From: an uncultured Clostridium sp.
GTDB taxonomy: Bacteria; Bacillota; Clostridia; TANB77; CAG-508
NCBI GenBank assembly: GCA_947648255.1
Contig: CANSNA010000006.1
Coordinates: 1-52,525, forward strand
Direction: 5' to 3'
Length of the DNA: 52,525 nucleotides
Shown one piece after another: positions 43,119-52,525 of the stretch. The position numbers were made by a program, and so were the translations under genes. Every line of letters begins with the position of its first letter. The stretch's first letter is position 1. The notes under the pieces are model-generated. The model had not been told where the DNA came from. It ran no database searches and worked only from the letters and a program-made list of their open reading frames with translations.

Positions 43119-44856
43119 ATGATAAAAAAACTTGCAAGTTATTTAGGAGAATATAAAAAAGAAACAATACTTGCACCAATCTTTGTAACAGTTGAAAGTA
43201 TTATGGAAGTTGCAATTCCATTTTTAATGGCATATCTAATTGATAATGGAATAAACAAAAATGATATAAATGAGATATACAAAATAGGAATAATACTTAT
43301 TATATGTGGGGTAATTGCCTTAGTTTTTGGTATTTTATCTGGCAGATATTCAGCAAAAGCAGGAGCTGGTTTTGCAAGAAACTTAAGAAAAGCAATTTTT
43401 TATAATGTACAGAATTTTTCATTTTCAAATATTGATAAATTTAGCACAGCAAGTATAATTACAAGACAAACAACAGATATAACATATGTGCAAATGGCTT
43501 TTCAAATGATTATACGTATTGCTGTTAAAATGCCAGTTATGTTAGTTTTTGCACTAATTATGTCTTTTGCAATAAACAAAGAATTATCATTAGTCTTTTT
43601 AGTTATGGTACCATTTTTAGGGGGTGGACTATATTTTATTATAAAAAGAGCACACCCAATTTTTGAAAAAACATTTGAAATGTATGATAATCTAAATGCC
43701 ACTGTACAAGAAAATGTCAGAGGTATTAGAGTTGTAAAATCATATGTAATAGAAGATAAAGAAACTGAAAAATTTAAAAATGCATCAAAAAATATATATG
43801 ATAATTTTATGAAAGCTGAAAAACTTGTTGCATTAAATCAACCATTAATGCAATTTTGTATAAATTTTGTTATTGTGCTTATAGCATGGTTTGGTGGAAA
43901 ATACATAATAAGTACTACTCTTACAACAGGAGAACTAACAAGTTTAATTTCATATGCAATGCAGATACTTACAGCACTTATGATGCTATCTATGGTATTA
44001 GTTATGATATTAATTTCAAGAGCATCAGCTGAGAGGATAGTAGAAATTTTAGATGAAGAAAGTGATATAAAAAATAAAGAAAATCCTGTAATGAATGTAA
44101 AAGACGGAAGTATTACATTTGAAAATGTAAGTTTTAGCTATGTAAAAAATAAAGATAAAACTTGTCTAAAAGACATAAATGTAGAGATAAAATCAGGAGA
44201 AACAGTTGGAATAATAGGAGGAACAGGAAGCTCAAAAACTACATTTGTATCACTTATTCCAAGGTTATTTGATGCAACTGTTGGAAAAGTTAAAATAGGT
44301 GGAATAGATGTAAAAGACTATGATTTAAAAATACTTAGAGATCAAGTTGCAATGGTACTTCAAAAAAATGAGCTATTTTCAGGAACAATAAAAGAAAATT
44401 TACGTTGGGGAGATGAAAATGCTAGTGATGAAGAACTCATCAAAGCATGTAAACAAGCTCAGGCACATGAATTTATAGAAAGCTTTGAAAAAGGATATGA
44501 TACATATATAGAGCAAGGGCGGAACCAATGTTTCAGGAGGACAAAAGCAAAGGCTTTGTATTGCAAGAGCACTTTTAAAGAAGCCTAAAATATTAATACT
44601 AGATGATTCAACCTCAGCAGTTGATACAAAAACAGATAGCTTAATTAGAAAAGCATTTAAAGAAGAAATACCAAATACAACAAAAATAATAATTGCACAA
44701 AGAGTATCATCAGTTCAAGAAGCAGATAAAATAATTGTACTAGAGGGAGGTAAAATAAATGGAATTGGAACACATGATGAATTGCTAAAAAATAATGAAA
44801 TCTACAAAGAAGTACATACTTCTCAAATGAAAGGAAATGAAGAACAAAGTGCTTAG
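43119..44856 (+). CDS. Heterodimeric ABC exporter 2, degenerate-site subunit
   Basis: 578 residues with one +1 step at 44520 (GGG CGG A). Membrane domain 1-310; P-loop GIIGGTGSSKTTFVSL, in which the last glycine is serine, as is frequent for this subunit type. The step lies just before the signature and gives IEQGGTNVSGGQKQRLC. Walker B is LILDDSTSAVDT, with Asp in place of the catalytic Glu. It is the weak-site partner of the 44892 gene. Ribosome site AAAGGAGGAG. Confidence 0.92.
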
Positions 44857-44891
44857 GATAGAAAATATAAGGAAAAGACAGGAGGGAAATA

Positions 44892-46769
44892 ATGAAAGAT
44901 AATGTAGCAAAATTTGATTTAAAAACAATAAAGAGACTGTTTGGATATATAACTAAAAATAATAAACTAAGACTTACTATTGTTTTAATTACTATAATAA
45001 TAAATACAATTTCAGTAGTTGCAGGTTCATTGTATTTAACAGTTTTAATAGACAATTACATAGTACCATTAATAGGAGCCCAAAATCCAGATTATAGCTC
45101 TTTAATATATCCAATATTAGTTATGATAGGAATCTATGCAATTCGGAATTGTAACTATATTTATTTCAACAAGGGCAATGGTAAAAGTAAGTGAAGGTGC
45201 ACAAAAAGTAATACGTGATGAGATGTTTACAAAAATGCAAAACTTGCCAATAAAGTATTTTGACACACATACACATGGAGATATAATGAGCCATTATACA
45301 AATGATGCAGATACATTAAATCAAATGATATCTCAAAGTTTACCACAAGTTGTAGCCTCAATGATTACAATTATTGCAGTGTTTTTTGCAATGATTACAT
45401 CAAACTGGTGCTTAACTTTAGTTGTACTATTTACACTTGTGATAATGCTTGTATCCACAAGAATTGTTGCAGGGAAAAGTGCTAAATATTTTGTGGGGCA
45501 GCAGATGGCAGTTGGAGAAGTAAACCGGTTATATAGAAGAAATGATAAATGGGCAAAAAGTTGTAAAAGTGTTTTGTCATGAAGAAAAAGCTAAAGAAGC
45601 ATTTGACAAAATTAATGATAAACTTTTAGATGAATCATACAAAGCAAATAAGTTTGCAAATATATTAATGCCAGTATTAGTAGCACTTGGCAATTTACAA
45701 TATGTGTTAGTTGCAATAGTTCGGAGGAATACTTATGACTATAGGTTTTACAAATATCTCAATAGGGCTTATAGTTTCATTCTTGCAACTTAGTAAAATA
45801 TTTTCAAGACCAATAGGTCAAATATCTCAGCAATTGAATTATGTTGTAATGGCACTTGCAGGGGCAAATAGAATATTTACACTAATGGATGAAGAAAAAG
45901 AGGTAGATGACCGGATATGTAACACTTGTTAATGCGAAATATGTAGATGGTAAACTCACAGAAACAGAAGAAAGAACAAATATCTGGGCATGGAAATATC
46001 CACATCATGATGGAAGACTAGAATATATTGAGGTAAAAGGACATATAGAGTTATTTGATGTAGACTTTGGTTATGAAAAAAACAAACTAGTGCTTCATAA
46101 TGTTAGTGTATATGCAAAACCAGGTCAAAAGATAGCGTTTGTCGGAGCAACAGGAGCTGGAAAAACTACAATTACTAATCTTTTAAATCGCTTCTATGAT
46201 ATAGAAGACCGGAAAAATTAAATATGATGGAATAAACATAAACAAAATAAAAAAGGATGACCTAAGGCGTTCACTTGGAATGGTGCTTCAAGATACAAAT
46301 CTTTTCACAGGAACAATAAAAGATAACATCAAATATGGAAAATTTGATGCAACAGATGAAGAGGTTATAAATGCTGCAAAACTTGCAAATGCACATGAAT
46401 TTATAACAAGACTTCCAAATGGATATGATACATTTTTAAGTGGAGATGGAGCAAGCTTGTCTCAAGGTCAAAGGCAGCTTTTATCAATTGCAAGAGCCGC
46501 AATAAACGATCCACCTGTTATGATACTAGATGAAGCAACATCAAGCATAGACACAAGAACAGAAAAAATAGTACAAGACCGGAATGGATAAGCTAATGGA
46601 AGGAAGAACAGTTTTCGTAATAGCACACAGACTTTCAACTGTTAGAAACTCAAAAGCAATTATAGTATTAGACCATGGAAGAATTATAGAAAGAGGAGAG
46701 CATGAGGAATTAATTGCACAAAAAGGAACATATTATAAACTTTATACTGGTGCCTTTGAATTAGAGTAA
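44892..46769 (+). CDS. Heterodimeric ABC exporter 2, consensus-site subunit
   Basis: 623 residues with six +1 steps at 45144, 45526, 45722, 45912, 46210 and 46580. They restore YAIGIVTIFIST, EVNGYIEEMINGQKV, AIVGGILMTIG, VDDGYVTLVN, IEDGKIKYDG and VQDGMDKLMEGRT. The P-loop GATGAGKTTITNLL, signature SLSQGQRQLL and Walker B MILDEATSSIDTRTE are normal. Three of the six sites follow a GAC codon. Operon with the previous gene (gap 35 bases, ribosome site ACAGGAGGG). Confidence 0.93.
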
Positions 46770-46788
46770 AAATATAGATTAGCTTTTC

Positions 46789-46817
46789 TTTACAAGTGAT
46801 ATTAAGTATGATATAAT
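46789..46817 (+). promoter_or_regulatory. Sigma-A promoter for the 46949 gene
   Basis: TTTACA (46789-46794), 17 bases, TATAAT (46812-46817). The leader holds a hairpin around 46871-46911 (AGAAGA with TCTTCT) followed by T's, possibly an attenuator. Confidence 0.5.
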
Positions 46818-46948
46818 ACTCTCATGCTTAAGTAGTAAATGTAAATATTATTCTGCTAAAGTTTATTAACTAGTAGAAGAGTAAAAAATCTTCTTACTTA
46901 GTTTTTACATAAATGTCATAAACAACCAAAGAGTAAAGGAGAAAAGCA

Positions 46949-47245
46949 ATGAAGAAAATAAAGCTCTATGTACAAGCAGGCTTAGTGACAATATTTTTAA
47001 TATTGTATGTGTACTTGCTGAATTCACAGGAACTGGCAATGAAGGCACTGCAAGCATTTGTATCAGGTATCATTACTGTATTTATCTTTGTGAAACTTAT
47101 ACCATCCTTGAATAAGGATTATCGTAATGGATATATACCATATAAACTTTATAACCATTGTAAAATAGTACTTGCTATAATGGGAATTATGGCTGCTATA
47201 GGTACAGTACTGATACTTATTGTGATACCAAGTAGGATGGGATAG
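46949..47245 (+). CDS. Small three-helix membrane protein, unknown
   Basis: 98 residues with helices at about 8-26, 33-51 and 71-92, and a basic loop (LNKDYRNGYIPYKLYNH). Ribosome site AAAGGAGAAA. It has its own promoter and terminator, which supports a real gene. No family recognised. Confidence 0.6.
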   Translation: MKKIKLYVQAGLVTIFLILYVYLLNSQELAMKALQAFVSGIITVFIFVKLIPSLNKDYRNGYIPYKLYNHCKIVLAIMGIMAAIGTVLILIVIPSRMG

Positions 47246-47252
47246 AGCAGCT

Positions 47253-47294
47253 AAAAAGATGAGGAGCTTAAAGTTTTAAGCCCCCCATCTTTTT
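47253..47294. terminator. Bidirectional terminator
   Basis: AAAAAGATG...GAGCTTA pairs with TAAGCCCCCCATCTTTTT with a small mismatch. It separates the membrane protein gene from the convergent CotF gene and abuts the stop of the latter. Confidence 0.7.
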
Positions 47295-47296
47295 CT

Positions 47297-47548
47297 TTAG
47301 CAACAACCATTTGAATATTTTTGCTTAGCCTGATCAATTTTAGCTTGTTCTGCTTCGCAAGTTTTATACCAACCTTTTTCAGACATAAGGTTATAAAGTT
47401 TGTTTTGAATATCAAGAGAAGTATTTAATGCATCTTTAAATGCAGTGTGTACTTCTGCTGTCGTAGACTCAAGTGTTCCATGCATATATAAATCGCAAAC
47501 GCCTTTTATAAGTAATAATTCATTTTCCATTAAATCTCTATCTTCCAT
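47297..47548 (-). CDS. CotF-family spore coat protein
   Basis: 83 residues, helical, start behind AGGAGG on the minus strand. Marks of the family are MENELLLIKGVCDLYMHGT, the helix DALNTSLDIQNKLYNLM, and GWYKTCEAEQAKIDQAKQKY near the end. These proteins form part of the spore coat and often come in pairs with a second short gene, as here. This agrees with ytfJ in indicating a spore former. Confidence 0.82.
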   Translation of the reverse strand: MEDRDLMENELLLIKGVCDLYMHGTLESTTAEVHTAFKDALNTSLDIQNKLYNLMSEKGWYKTCEAEQAKIDQAKQKYSNGCC

Positions 47549-47560
47549 GATTTTAACCTC

Positions 47561-47734
47561 CTATAATAAATTTAAAAATTTGTTATACAAAGCTGTATGT
47601 GTATTTTCAAGTTCTGCAATATAACTTGAAAGTGTCATATCTTGAAGCTGAGTAGAAGTCTTTTTACTACAAGATTTCATAAATTTTTCATGACCTAGAG
47701 CATCTTCTACATATGATAATTCTTTACTTGTCAT
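47561..47734 (-). CDS. Short partner of the CotF protein
   Basis: 57 residues (start MTSKELSYVEDALGHEKFM, end ALYNKFLNLL) on the minus strand, behind AGGTGGTGAT. The pattern ELxYxEDALGHxxF and the helix around TLSSYIAELENTH resemble the short spore coat-associated proteins that precede cotF genes. The stop lies 12 bases before the start of the 47297 gene, so the two form an operon. Confidence 0.7.
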   Translation of the reverse strand: MTSKELSYVEDALGHEKFMKSCSKKTSTQLQDMTLSSYIAELENTHTALYNKFLNLL

Positions 47735-47833
47735 AATATCACCACCTATGTTTAATTATTGCCATTATATGGATTTTTATGCAATTTTTTAATAATAACT
47801 TTATAGTTAAATATGAATATTTGATGAATTATA

Positions 47834-47881
47834 TTGACAAGATATTAAATATATGATAATCTAGTATTCGATACTAGATTA
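47834..47881 (+). promoter_or_regulatory. Promoter and 25-bp palindromic operator before the acyl-CoA synthetase
   Basis: TTGACA (47834-47839) with a -10-like GATAAT (47855-47860). Positions 47857-47881 form a perfect palindrome with 11-base arms (TAATCTAGTAT and ATACTAGATTA) around TCG. Its core TAGTA-N5-TACTA matches the form of FapR sites (TTAGTA-N5-TACTAA), a lipid-synthesis repressor. The gene it controls handles fatty acids. Confidence 0.6.
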
Positions 47882-47894
47882 AACGGAGGTAAAG

Positions 47895-49614
47895 ATGAAA
47901 AATAGACAAAAAGAAACATTTTTTGAATATCCTGTGTTTGATAATATAAAAGAAATTATATATTTTTCAGTAAAAAAATATCCAAAAAACATAGCTTTTA
48001 AAGTAAAAGAAAAAAATGAAAATGAAATAAAATATATAGATATAACATACAAAGAATTTCTAGAAGAAGTGAACAATTTAGGAACTGGTCTATTCTCAAA
48101 GGGTCTTGAAGGTAAAAAAATTGCAATTTTATCAAAAAATAGATATGAATGGGTTTTAAGCTATGTATCAATTCTACTTGGTGGAATGATAGCAGTTCCA
48201 CTTGATAAAGGTTTAACAGATATAGAAATAGAAAATTCACTTTTAAGAGGTAAAGTGGATGCTGTAATCTATGAAGAGAAATATCAAAATATTATAGAAA
48301 ATATAAAAAAGAACGGTAAATCTAGCATTAAAGAATACATCTGTATGGAAAGAATTGATAATGCAAAGTATTTAAAAGATATACTAGAAGAAGGAAAAGA
48401 AAAAAGAGCAAATGGAGACAAAACATATATAGAAAAAGAAATAGACTCAAAAGCAATTGCAAGCTTAGTTTTCACATCTGGAACAACATCAAAATCAAAA
48501 ATAGTTATGCTTTCACAATATAATATTGCAAGAAATATATCAGATATGCAACTTGTAGAAAATTTTAGAAGTGATGATGTAAATCTTGCCTTTTTGCCAT
48601 ATCATCACACATTTGGATCAACGGGTCAGCTTATTATGTTGAGCTCAGGCATAACAACAGCATTTCCAGATGGGCTTAGATATATTGCTCAAAACCTTAG
48701 AGAATACCATATTACATTCTTTGTAGGAGTTCCAATTCTTATAGAAAAAATATATGAAAAAATAGAAGAAGAAATTGCAAAACAAAAGAAAACTACATTA
48801 ATTAAGATAGCAAAAGTATTTACTAATTTACTTTTAAAATGTGGTATAGATGTAAGAAGAAAAGTTTATAAACAAATAATAGATGGCTTAGGAGGACTAA
48901 GATTTGTAATAAGTGGAGCAGCAAGTTTAGACAAAAAAGTAGAAAAAGGACTAAATGATCTTGGTATATTAACAGTACAAGGATATGGATTAACAGAAAC
49001 AGCACCAGTTCTTTGTGCAGAGAACTATAAGTATAGAAAATATGGTTCTGTAGGACTTCCTATGCCAAATGTAGAAATGAAAGTATTAAATCCAAATAAT
49101 GAAGGAATCGGAGAATTAATTGCAAAAGCTCCAAATCTTATGATGGGATACTATGAAGATGAAGAAGCAACAAAAGAAGTAATAAAAGACCGGTTGGTTT
49201 TATACAGGGGACTATGGGTATATTGATAAAAAAGGATATGTGTATATAACAGGAAGGAAGAAAAATCTAATTGTATTAAAAAATGGAAAAAAGATTTTTC
49301 CAGAAGAAATAGAGGAAAATATAAACAAAATAGACCTAGTAGAAGATTGCTTTGTATTTGGTCTTCCAAAAGAAGATGATTTAGTATTATCAGTTAAGAT
49401 CAAATATGATGAAGAAGTAATCAAAAAGAAATATGCAGGGTTAAATATGGAAGAAATAAAAAAAGCAATCTGGGAGAAAGTAAAAGAAACAAATAAATTA
49501 GTACCAAAATATAAATATATCAAAAATATGATACTAACAAACATGGAATTTGCAAAAACAACAACAAACAAAACAAAAAGATATGAAGAAATGCAAAAAA
49601 TGCACTTAAATTAA
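47895..49614 (+). CDS. Long-chain acyl-CoA synthetase-like AMP-binding enzyme
   Basis: 572 residues with one +1 step at 49191 (GAC CGG T), giving IKDGWFYTGDYGYIDKKG, the conserved motif before the GRKKNLI hinge. The AMP-binding loop is SLVFTSGTTSKSKIVMLS, and VQGYGLTETAPVLC is also present. The zero frame would end 10 codons later, without the C-terminal domain. It activates fatty acids with ATP. Ribosome site ACGGAGGTAA; this CGG is outside the coding region. Confidence 0.9.
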
Positions 49615-49698
49615 AAGTAATTTAACAAAAAGATTAATATATAGAAGAAAAAACATAGGCTAGCATGTGCTAAATATAAATAGTTAGTATAAATAATT

Positions 49699-49728
49699 AG
49701 GGTTTTCATAAAGAAAACTCTTTTTTTT
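49699..49728 (+). terminator. Rho-independent terminator
   Basis: AGGGTTTTC (49699-49707) pairs with GAAAACTCT (49713-49721; one G-T pair), and a T run follows. Confidence 0.75.
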
Positions 49729-49859
49729 AGCTGCTTTTTGTTGTGTTTAAGAGATTAGAGTAAATAGAAGAAATATCCATAAGTTTATGATACTTGTCTT
49801 TTTACAAAATTTGTGCTAAAATAATAAAGAAATTAAAGATAAAAGGAGAAAAAGTCAAG

Positions 49860-50651
49860 ATGAATGTGTTTTTAACACTCGCATTTTTATTTTTTATAGG
49901 CAGCATTATAGGTTGGGTTTTAGAATTATTTTTTAGAAGAATTATATCAAGGGGAGAATGGATAAACCCAGGATTTTTAGTAGGTCCATATTTACCATTA
50001 TATGGATTTAGTCTATGTATATTTTATCTACTTGCACAAATTCAGTTAAATAGTATATTAGTTATTTTAATTATGACAATTTCAGTAACAATGATTGAAT
50101 ATATAGCAGGTTTAATATTTATAAAAGGCATGGGAGTAAAACTTTGGGATTATTCAAATAATTTTGGGAATGTAGATGGATTAATTTGCCCACTATATAC
50201 TTTGCTTTGGGGAATTTTAGGAACAGTATATTATTTTCTAATAAATCCATATATAATAGAATCTTTATCATGGCTAGAAGACAACTTAGCCTTTAGCTTT
50301 TTTATAGGTTTTTTCTTCGGAATAATAATAATCGATACAATATATAGTACAAACTTAATTGTAAAAGTAAGAAAATTTGCAAGAGAAAAAGGATTAATTG
50401 TAAAATATGAAGAATTAAAAGCAAGTATAGTAGAACAAGCTGTTAAAAATAAAGAGAAATATTCATTTATATTTGCAATTACTAATAACGTAAAAGAAGT
50501 TGAAAAACACTTAAATGACTACATGAAAGAGCAAATAAAGCGTACAGATAAAATAAAAAGAACAATAAATATATTTATGAGAGATAAAGTAAAATTAAAG
50601 ATAAAAGGGGAAAAAGAAAAAAATGAAGGCAGTAGTACAAAGAGTGAGTAG
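49860..50651 (+). CDS. Putative ABC transporter permease-type membrane protein (PF06541-like)
   Basis: 263 residues; ATG 49860 is chosen for its AAAAGGAG site, in preference to the in-frame ATG at 49794. Five or six membrane helices with conserved-looking turns: GWVLELFFRRII, INPGFLVGPYLPLYG, EYIAGLIF and KLWDYSNNFGNVDGLICPLY, as in the family named putative ABC-transporter type IV. A charged helical tail follows. The last 29 bases overlap the dtd start. No in-frame CGG; TTC GGA near 50327 is out of phase. Confidence 0.8.
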   Translation: MNVFLTLAFLFFIGSIIGWVLELFFRRIISRGEWINPGFLVGPYLPLYGFSLCIFYLLAQIQLNSILVILIMTISVTMIEYIAGLIFIKGMGVKLWDYSNNFGNVDGLICPLYTLLWGILGTVYYFLINPYIIESLSWLEDNLAFSFFIGFFFGIIIIDTIYSTNLIVKVRKFAREKGLIVKYEELKASIVEQAVKNKEKYSFIFAITNNVKEVEKHLNDYMKEQIKRTDKIKRTINIFMRDKVKLKIKGEKEKNEGSSTKSE

Positions 50652-51062
50652 AGCAAGTGTAAAAGTAGAAGATAAAATTGTACGGAAAAATTAAAAATGG
50701 ACTTTTAATTCTTCTTGGAGTAACTCATGAAGATACTGAAAAAAATGCAGTCGAGTTAGTAAAAAAAGTGCTAAATTTAAGAATATTTAAAGATGAAAAT
50801 GACAAAATGAATTTATCTGTAAAAGATATAAAAGGAGAAATATTAGTTGTATCACAGTTTACTATTTATGCAGACACAACATCTCGGAAACAGACCAAGT
50901 TTTACAAATGCAGCAAAACCAGAAGAAGCAAACAAACTCTATGAATTTTTTATGGAAGAATGTAGAAAACAGGGAATAAATGTACAAAGTGGAAAATTTG
51001 GAGCACATATGGAAGTCGAACTTTTAAATGATGGACCTGTTACAATAATTTTAGAAAAATAA
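50623..51062 (+). CDS. dtd: D-aminoacyl-tRNA deacylase
   Basis: 145 residues from ATG 50623, with +1 steps at 50683 (GTA CGG A) and 50885 (TCT CGG A). Dtd removes wrongly attached D-amino acids (and glycine from tRNA-Ala). It has the start [17 protein letters not shown], the restored [15 protein letters not shown], the SQFTIYADT motif, restored [16 protein letters not shown], and the end [18 protein letters not shown] with its GxxP-like loop. The start overlaps the preceding gene. Length matches the family exactly after both steps. Confidence 0.95.
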
Positions 51063-51116
51063 AGTAAGAGTACGTGAATTTAAGCAGAACTTAATTTTCA
51101 CATGCTCTTACTTTTT
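51061..51116 (+). terminator. Rho-independent terminator after dtd
   Basis: AAAGTAAGAG...CGTGAA (51061-51078) pairs with TTCACATGCTCTTACTTT (51097-51114), and a T run follows. Confidence 0.8.
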
Positions 51117-51189
51117 CATTAAGGCTAACAGCCAAATTGATGTTTTGCAAAGGTTATTTGTTACAAAAATGCAAAAGAATAATTACTAT

Positions 51190-51417
51190 TTATGGTTTAA
51201 CAACATAGCAACAATAAAAGTAGCCCTGGCCTTTCGAGGCACGAGTTTTTGGAGAAAGGTGGTAGGTATTCTTAATAAAACGCATACTTTTACAGTTAAA
51301 AATGCCAACTACCTTTTGAGGTTTGCCACGAGAAATAGCAAATTTGTGAGCATCGTTAAATTTAGCTTCAATCAAAGCTTCAATGTTTGTTGCACCAGAA
51401 AAGTCAATCTTGATCAA
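51190..51417 (-). CDS. Small protein of foreign-looking codon usage, unknown
   Basis: 75 residues on the minus strand from TTG 51417, behind GGAGGTG (51428-51434). The sequence starts IKIDFSGATNIEALIEAKF and ends YCCYVVKP; it is basic with several aromatic residues. Codon choice (CGT, GGC, GCT, CTT, ACC, CAG) differs from all neighbours, which use AGA, GGA, GCA and ACA. This suggests recent transfer, perhaps from a phage or plasmid. I do not recognise the family. The upstream sequence to 51600 shows no other gene. Confidence 0.55.
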   Translation of the reverse strand: MIKIDFSGATNIEALIEAKFNDAHKFAISRGKPQKVVGIFNCKSMRFIKNTYHLSPKTRASKGQGYFYCCYVVKP

Positions 51418-51614
51418 AACTAGAAAACACCTCCAAAAAATAATTTCGTGTAACAAATAATCAATGCAAATTACTGAACTTAAGGCATTTGCCAAAGCAG
51501 TTAAAAAAATTATATCATATTATGTAAAATTTATCAACAAAAATAATTAATATCCATTCTCAAAGCGAGATTTTATTTAAACAAAAAATTAATGAAATTT
51601 TAATAAAAAATATA

Positions 51615-51643
51615 TTGGCTTTTTGAGAAATTTATCGTATAAT
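51615..51643 (+). promoter_or_regulatory. Sigma-A promoter for the HD-domain gene
   Basis: TTGGCT (51615-51620), a 17-base spacer, TATAAT (51638-51643). Confidence 0.55.
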
Positions 51644-51673
51644 AAATATATAAGATAAAAGGAAAGAGATTTT

Positions 51674-52172
51674 ATGATAGTTAGAGTAAAAGATAATACC
51701 ATTACCCAAATAAGAGAAAAAAGAGAATTTGTAATGTATTTACTAAAGATAAAACATCATGTAAAAATAGATAAAATACTAAAACAATATATACAACATC
51801 GGTAATACAACAGTATATGTACATTCAAGAAATGTAGCATATTATAGTTTTATATTTGCTAAATTCTTAGAAAAAAGATTAAAAGCAAAAATTAATTATG
51901 AAATATTAACAGTAGGAGCAATGTTCCATGACTTCTTCTTATATGATTGGCACCAAACAGATGGAAGACCAAAACTACATGGATTTAAACATCCTAAAAT
52001 TGCAAGTCAAAATGCACAAAAATTTTTTGATATAAATGAACAAGAAAAACAAATAATAGAATCACATATGTGGCCATTAACACTAACAAAATTTCCTAAA
52101 ACAACAGAAGCAAAGATAATATGTCTAATAGACAAATGCTGTAGCACAGTAGAAACTTTAAAAAGAGCATAA
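51674..52172 (+). CDS. HD-domain phosphohydrolase-like protein
   Basis: 165 residues with one +1 step at 51800 (CAT CGG T; the zero frame meets TAA at the next codon). After the step the first histidine lies in VYVHSRNVAYYSF, the HD pair in GAMFHDFFLYDW, and further histidines in GFKHPKIAS and ESHMWPL. The order H-HD-H-H fits an HD metal-dependent hydrolase. The site sits just before the first metal ligand, so no activity is possible without recoding. Ribosome site AAAGGAAAGAG. The substrate is unknown. Confidence 0.86.
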
Positions 52173-52175
52173 AAT

Positions 52176-52220
52176 AAAAAAGAAGGAGAAGCTTTTTACT
52201 TAAGCTTTCCCTCCTTTTTT
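52176..52220 (+). terminator. Rho-independent terminator after the HD gene
   Basis: AAAAAAGAAGGAGAAGCTT (52176-52194) pairs with AAGCTTTCCCTCCTTTTTT (52202-52220) with one mismatch, and ends in a T run. Confidence 0.85.
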
Positions 52221-52525
52221 GGACTTTCGCACTACTTCTTAAAAGCTGAGAGTTCATCTGGCAGATCATCTAATATAATGACATTCAAAATAAAGTATAA
52301 CTATATTATGGCAGGAATAAATATTTAAAATAACAATACAGTAATACCAGTACTTTCAGAGATTTACACTACTGCATTGTTACCATTTTGTTACCCACCA
52401 CATAGGTCGTAATAGGTTTTATAAAAAATTTATATATGAAATAGAAGAAATGTGTATAATTTTCCAGCCACTAGTTGGAAAATTATACTTTATAAAAGTA
52501 TCAATATTATTTTAATTTTGATGTA
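52221..52525. other. Right-end gap without a supported gene; hairpin at 52454-52488
   Basis: The minus strand can encode NVIILDDLPDELSAFKK ending near 52230, but it has no ribosome site and a stop codon just upstream, so it is at best a relic. A perfect 13-bp hairpin (GTATAATTTTCCA with TGGAAAATTATAC, 52454-52466 and 52476-52488) may end a transcript from outside or inside the window. Confidence 0.4.

Noticed and set aside
44219..44250. P-loop of the 43119 gene (GGTGSSKTT) as a lost recoding site
   Set aside because: The serine in place of the last glycine is common in this type of degenerate-site exporter subunit. There is no CGG and no frame break.
52221..52290. Short minus-strand frame ending in DDLPDELSAFKK as a gene
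   Set aside because: No ribosome site, about 20 codons, and a stop codon directly upstream.

Overview
The window is AT-rich DNA from an uncultured, spore-forming Gram-positive anaerobe of the Clostridia type. The evidence is LPxTG proteins with class D sortases, type I cohesin and dockerin modules, sporulation genes (ytfJ/gerW and a CotF pair), strong AGGAGG ribosome sites, AGA-dominated arginine and A-ending codons. No tRNA, rRNA or CRISPR array was seen.

The outstanding feature is a translational recoding rule. I read every CGG triplet on both strands. In every recognisable gene, a CGG that falls in the reading frame is exactly where the frame must move +1: the C is passed over and translation continues on the GGN glycine codon (CGG N read as C|GGN = Gly). 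I count 62 such sites in 23 genes: 46 CGGA, 13 CGGT, 3 CGGC and no CGGG. Every site is in phase. Roughly 40 other CGG trinucleotides lie out of phase inside genes (for example GAC GGA, GGC GGA, CCG GAA) and none needs a shift. I found no in-frame CGG that works as arginine. With the rule applied, ligA, lepA, rbgA, mrnC, scpA, copA, dinB, mntP, dtd, four ABC exporter subunits and others become full-length proteins with a whole number of codons and intact P-loops. Without it they look like pseudogenes. Either the organism reads CGGN as a four-base glycine codon, or CGG is an unassigned codon that triggers a +1 slip.

Layout. 1-440: the end of an upstream gene, a terminator, a broken mini-ORF and an orphan IS3-type inverted repeat. 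614-10563: a surface cluster with two cohesin proteins, two dockerin-bearing glucosaminidase-like proteins, Ig-like and cadherin-like adhesins, a small LPxTG protein and two class D sortases. Together these suggest a wall-anchored complex of peptidoglycan hydrolases. 10794-26778: housekeeping genes rbgA, mrnC, lepA, a TGS-type uridine kinase, an RNHCP protein, a family 5 solute-binding lipoprotein-like protein, recA-recX, scpA, DUF2953-ytfJ, an AI-2E family transporter, pgsA and ligA. 26862-29620: a decayed prophage tail and lysis segment (holin-like protein, amidase) and an IS3 orfA. 30042-39344: a heterodimeric ABC exporter, a copper P-type ATPase fused to a CopZ-like domain, mntP and natAB. 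39524-52525: dinB, a class B PBP with a MecA-like N-terminus, a second heterodimeric ABC exporter behind a structured leader, a CotF pair, an acyl-CoA synthetase behind a 25-bp palindrome, an ABC-permease-like membrane protein, dtd, a small gene of foreign codon usage and an HD-domain protein.

Other notable items are a shared SOS-like box (AAAC-N4-GTTT) at recA and dinB, a dockerin nested inside a hydrolase domain, a possible internally started CopZ, and a hairpin between the Shine-Dalgarno sequence and the start codon of ligA.
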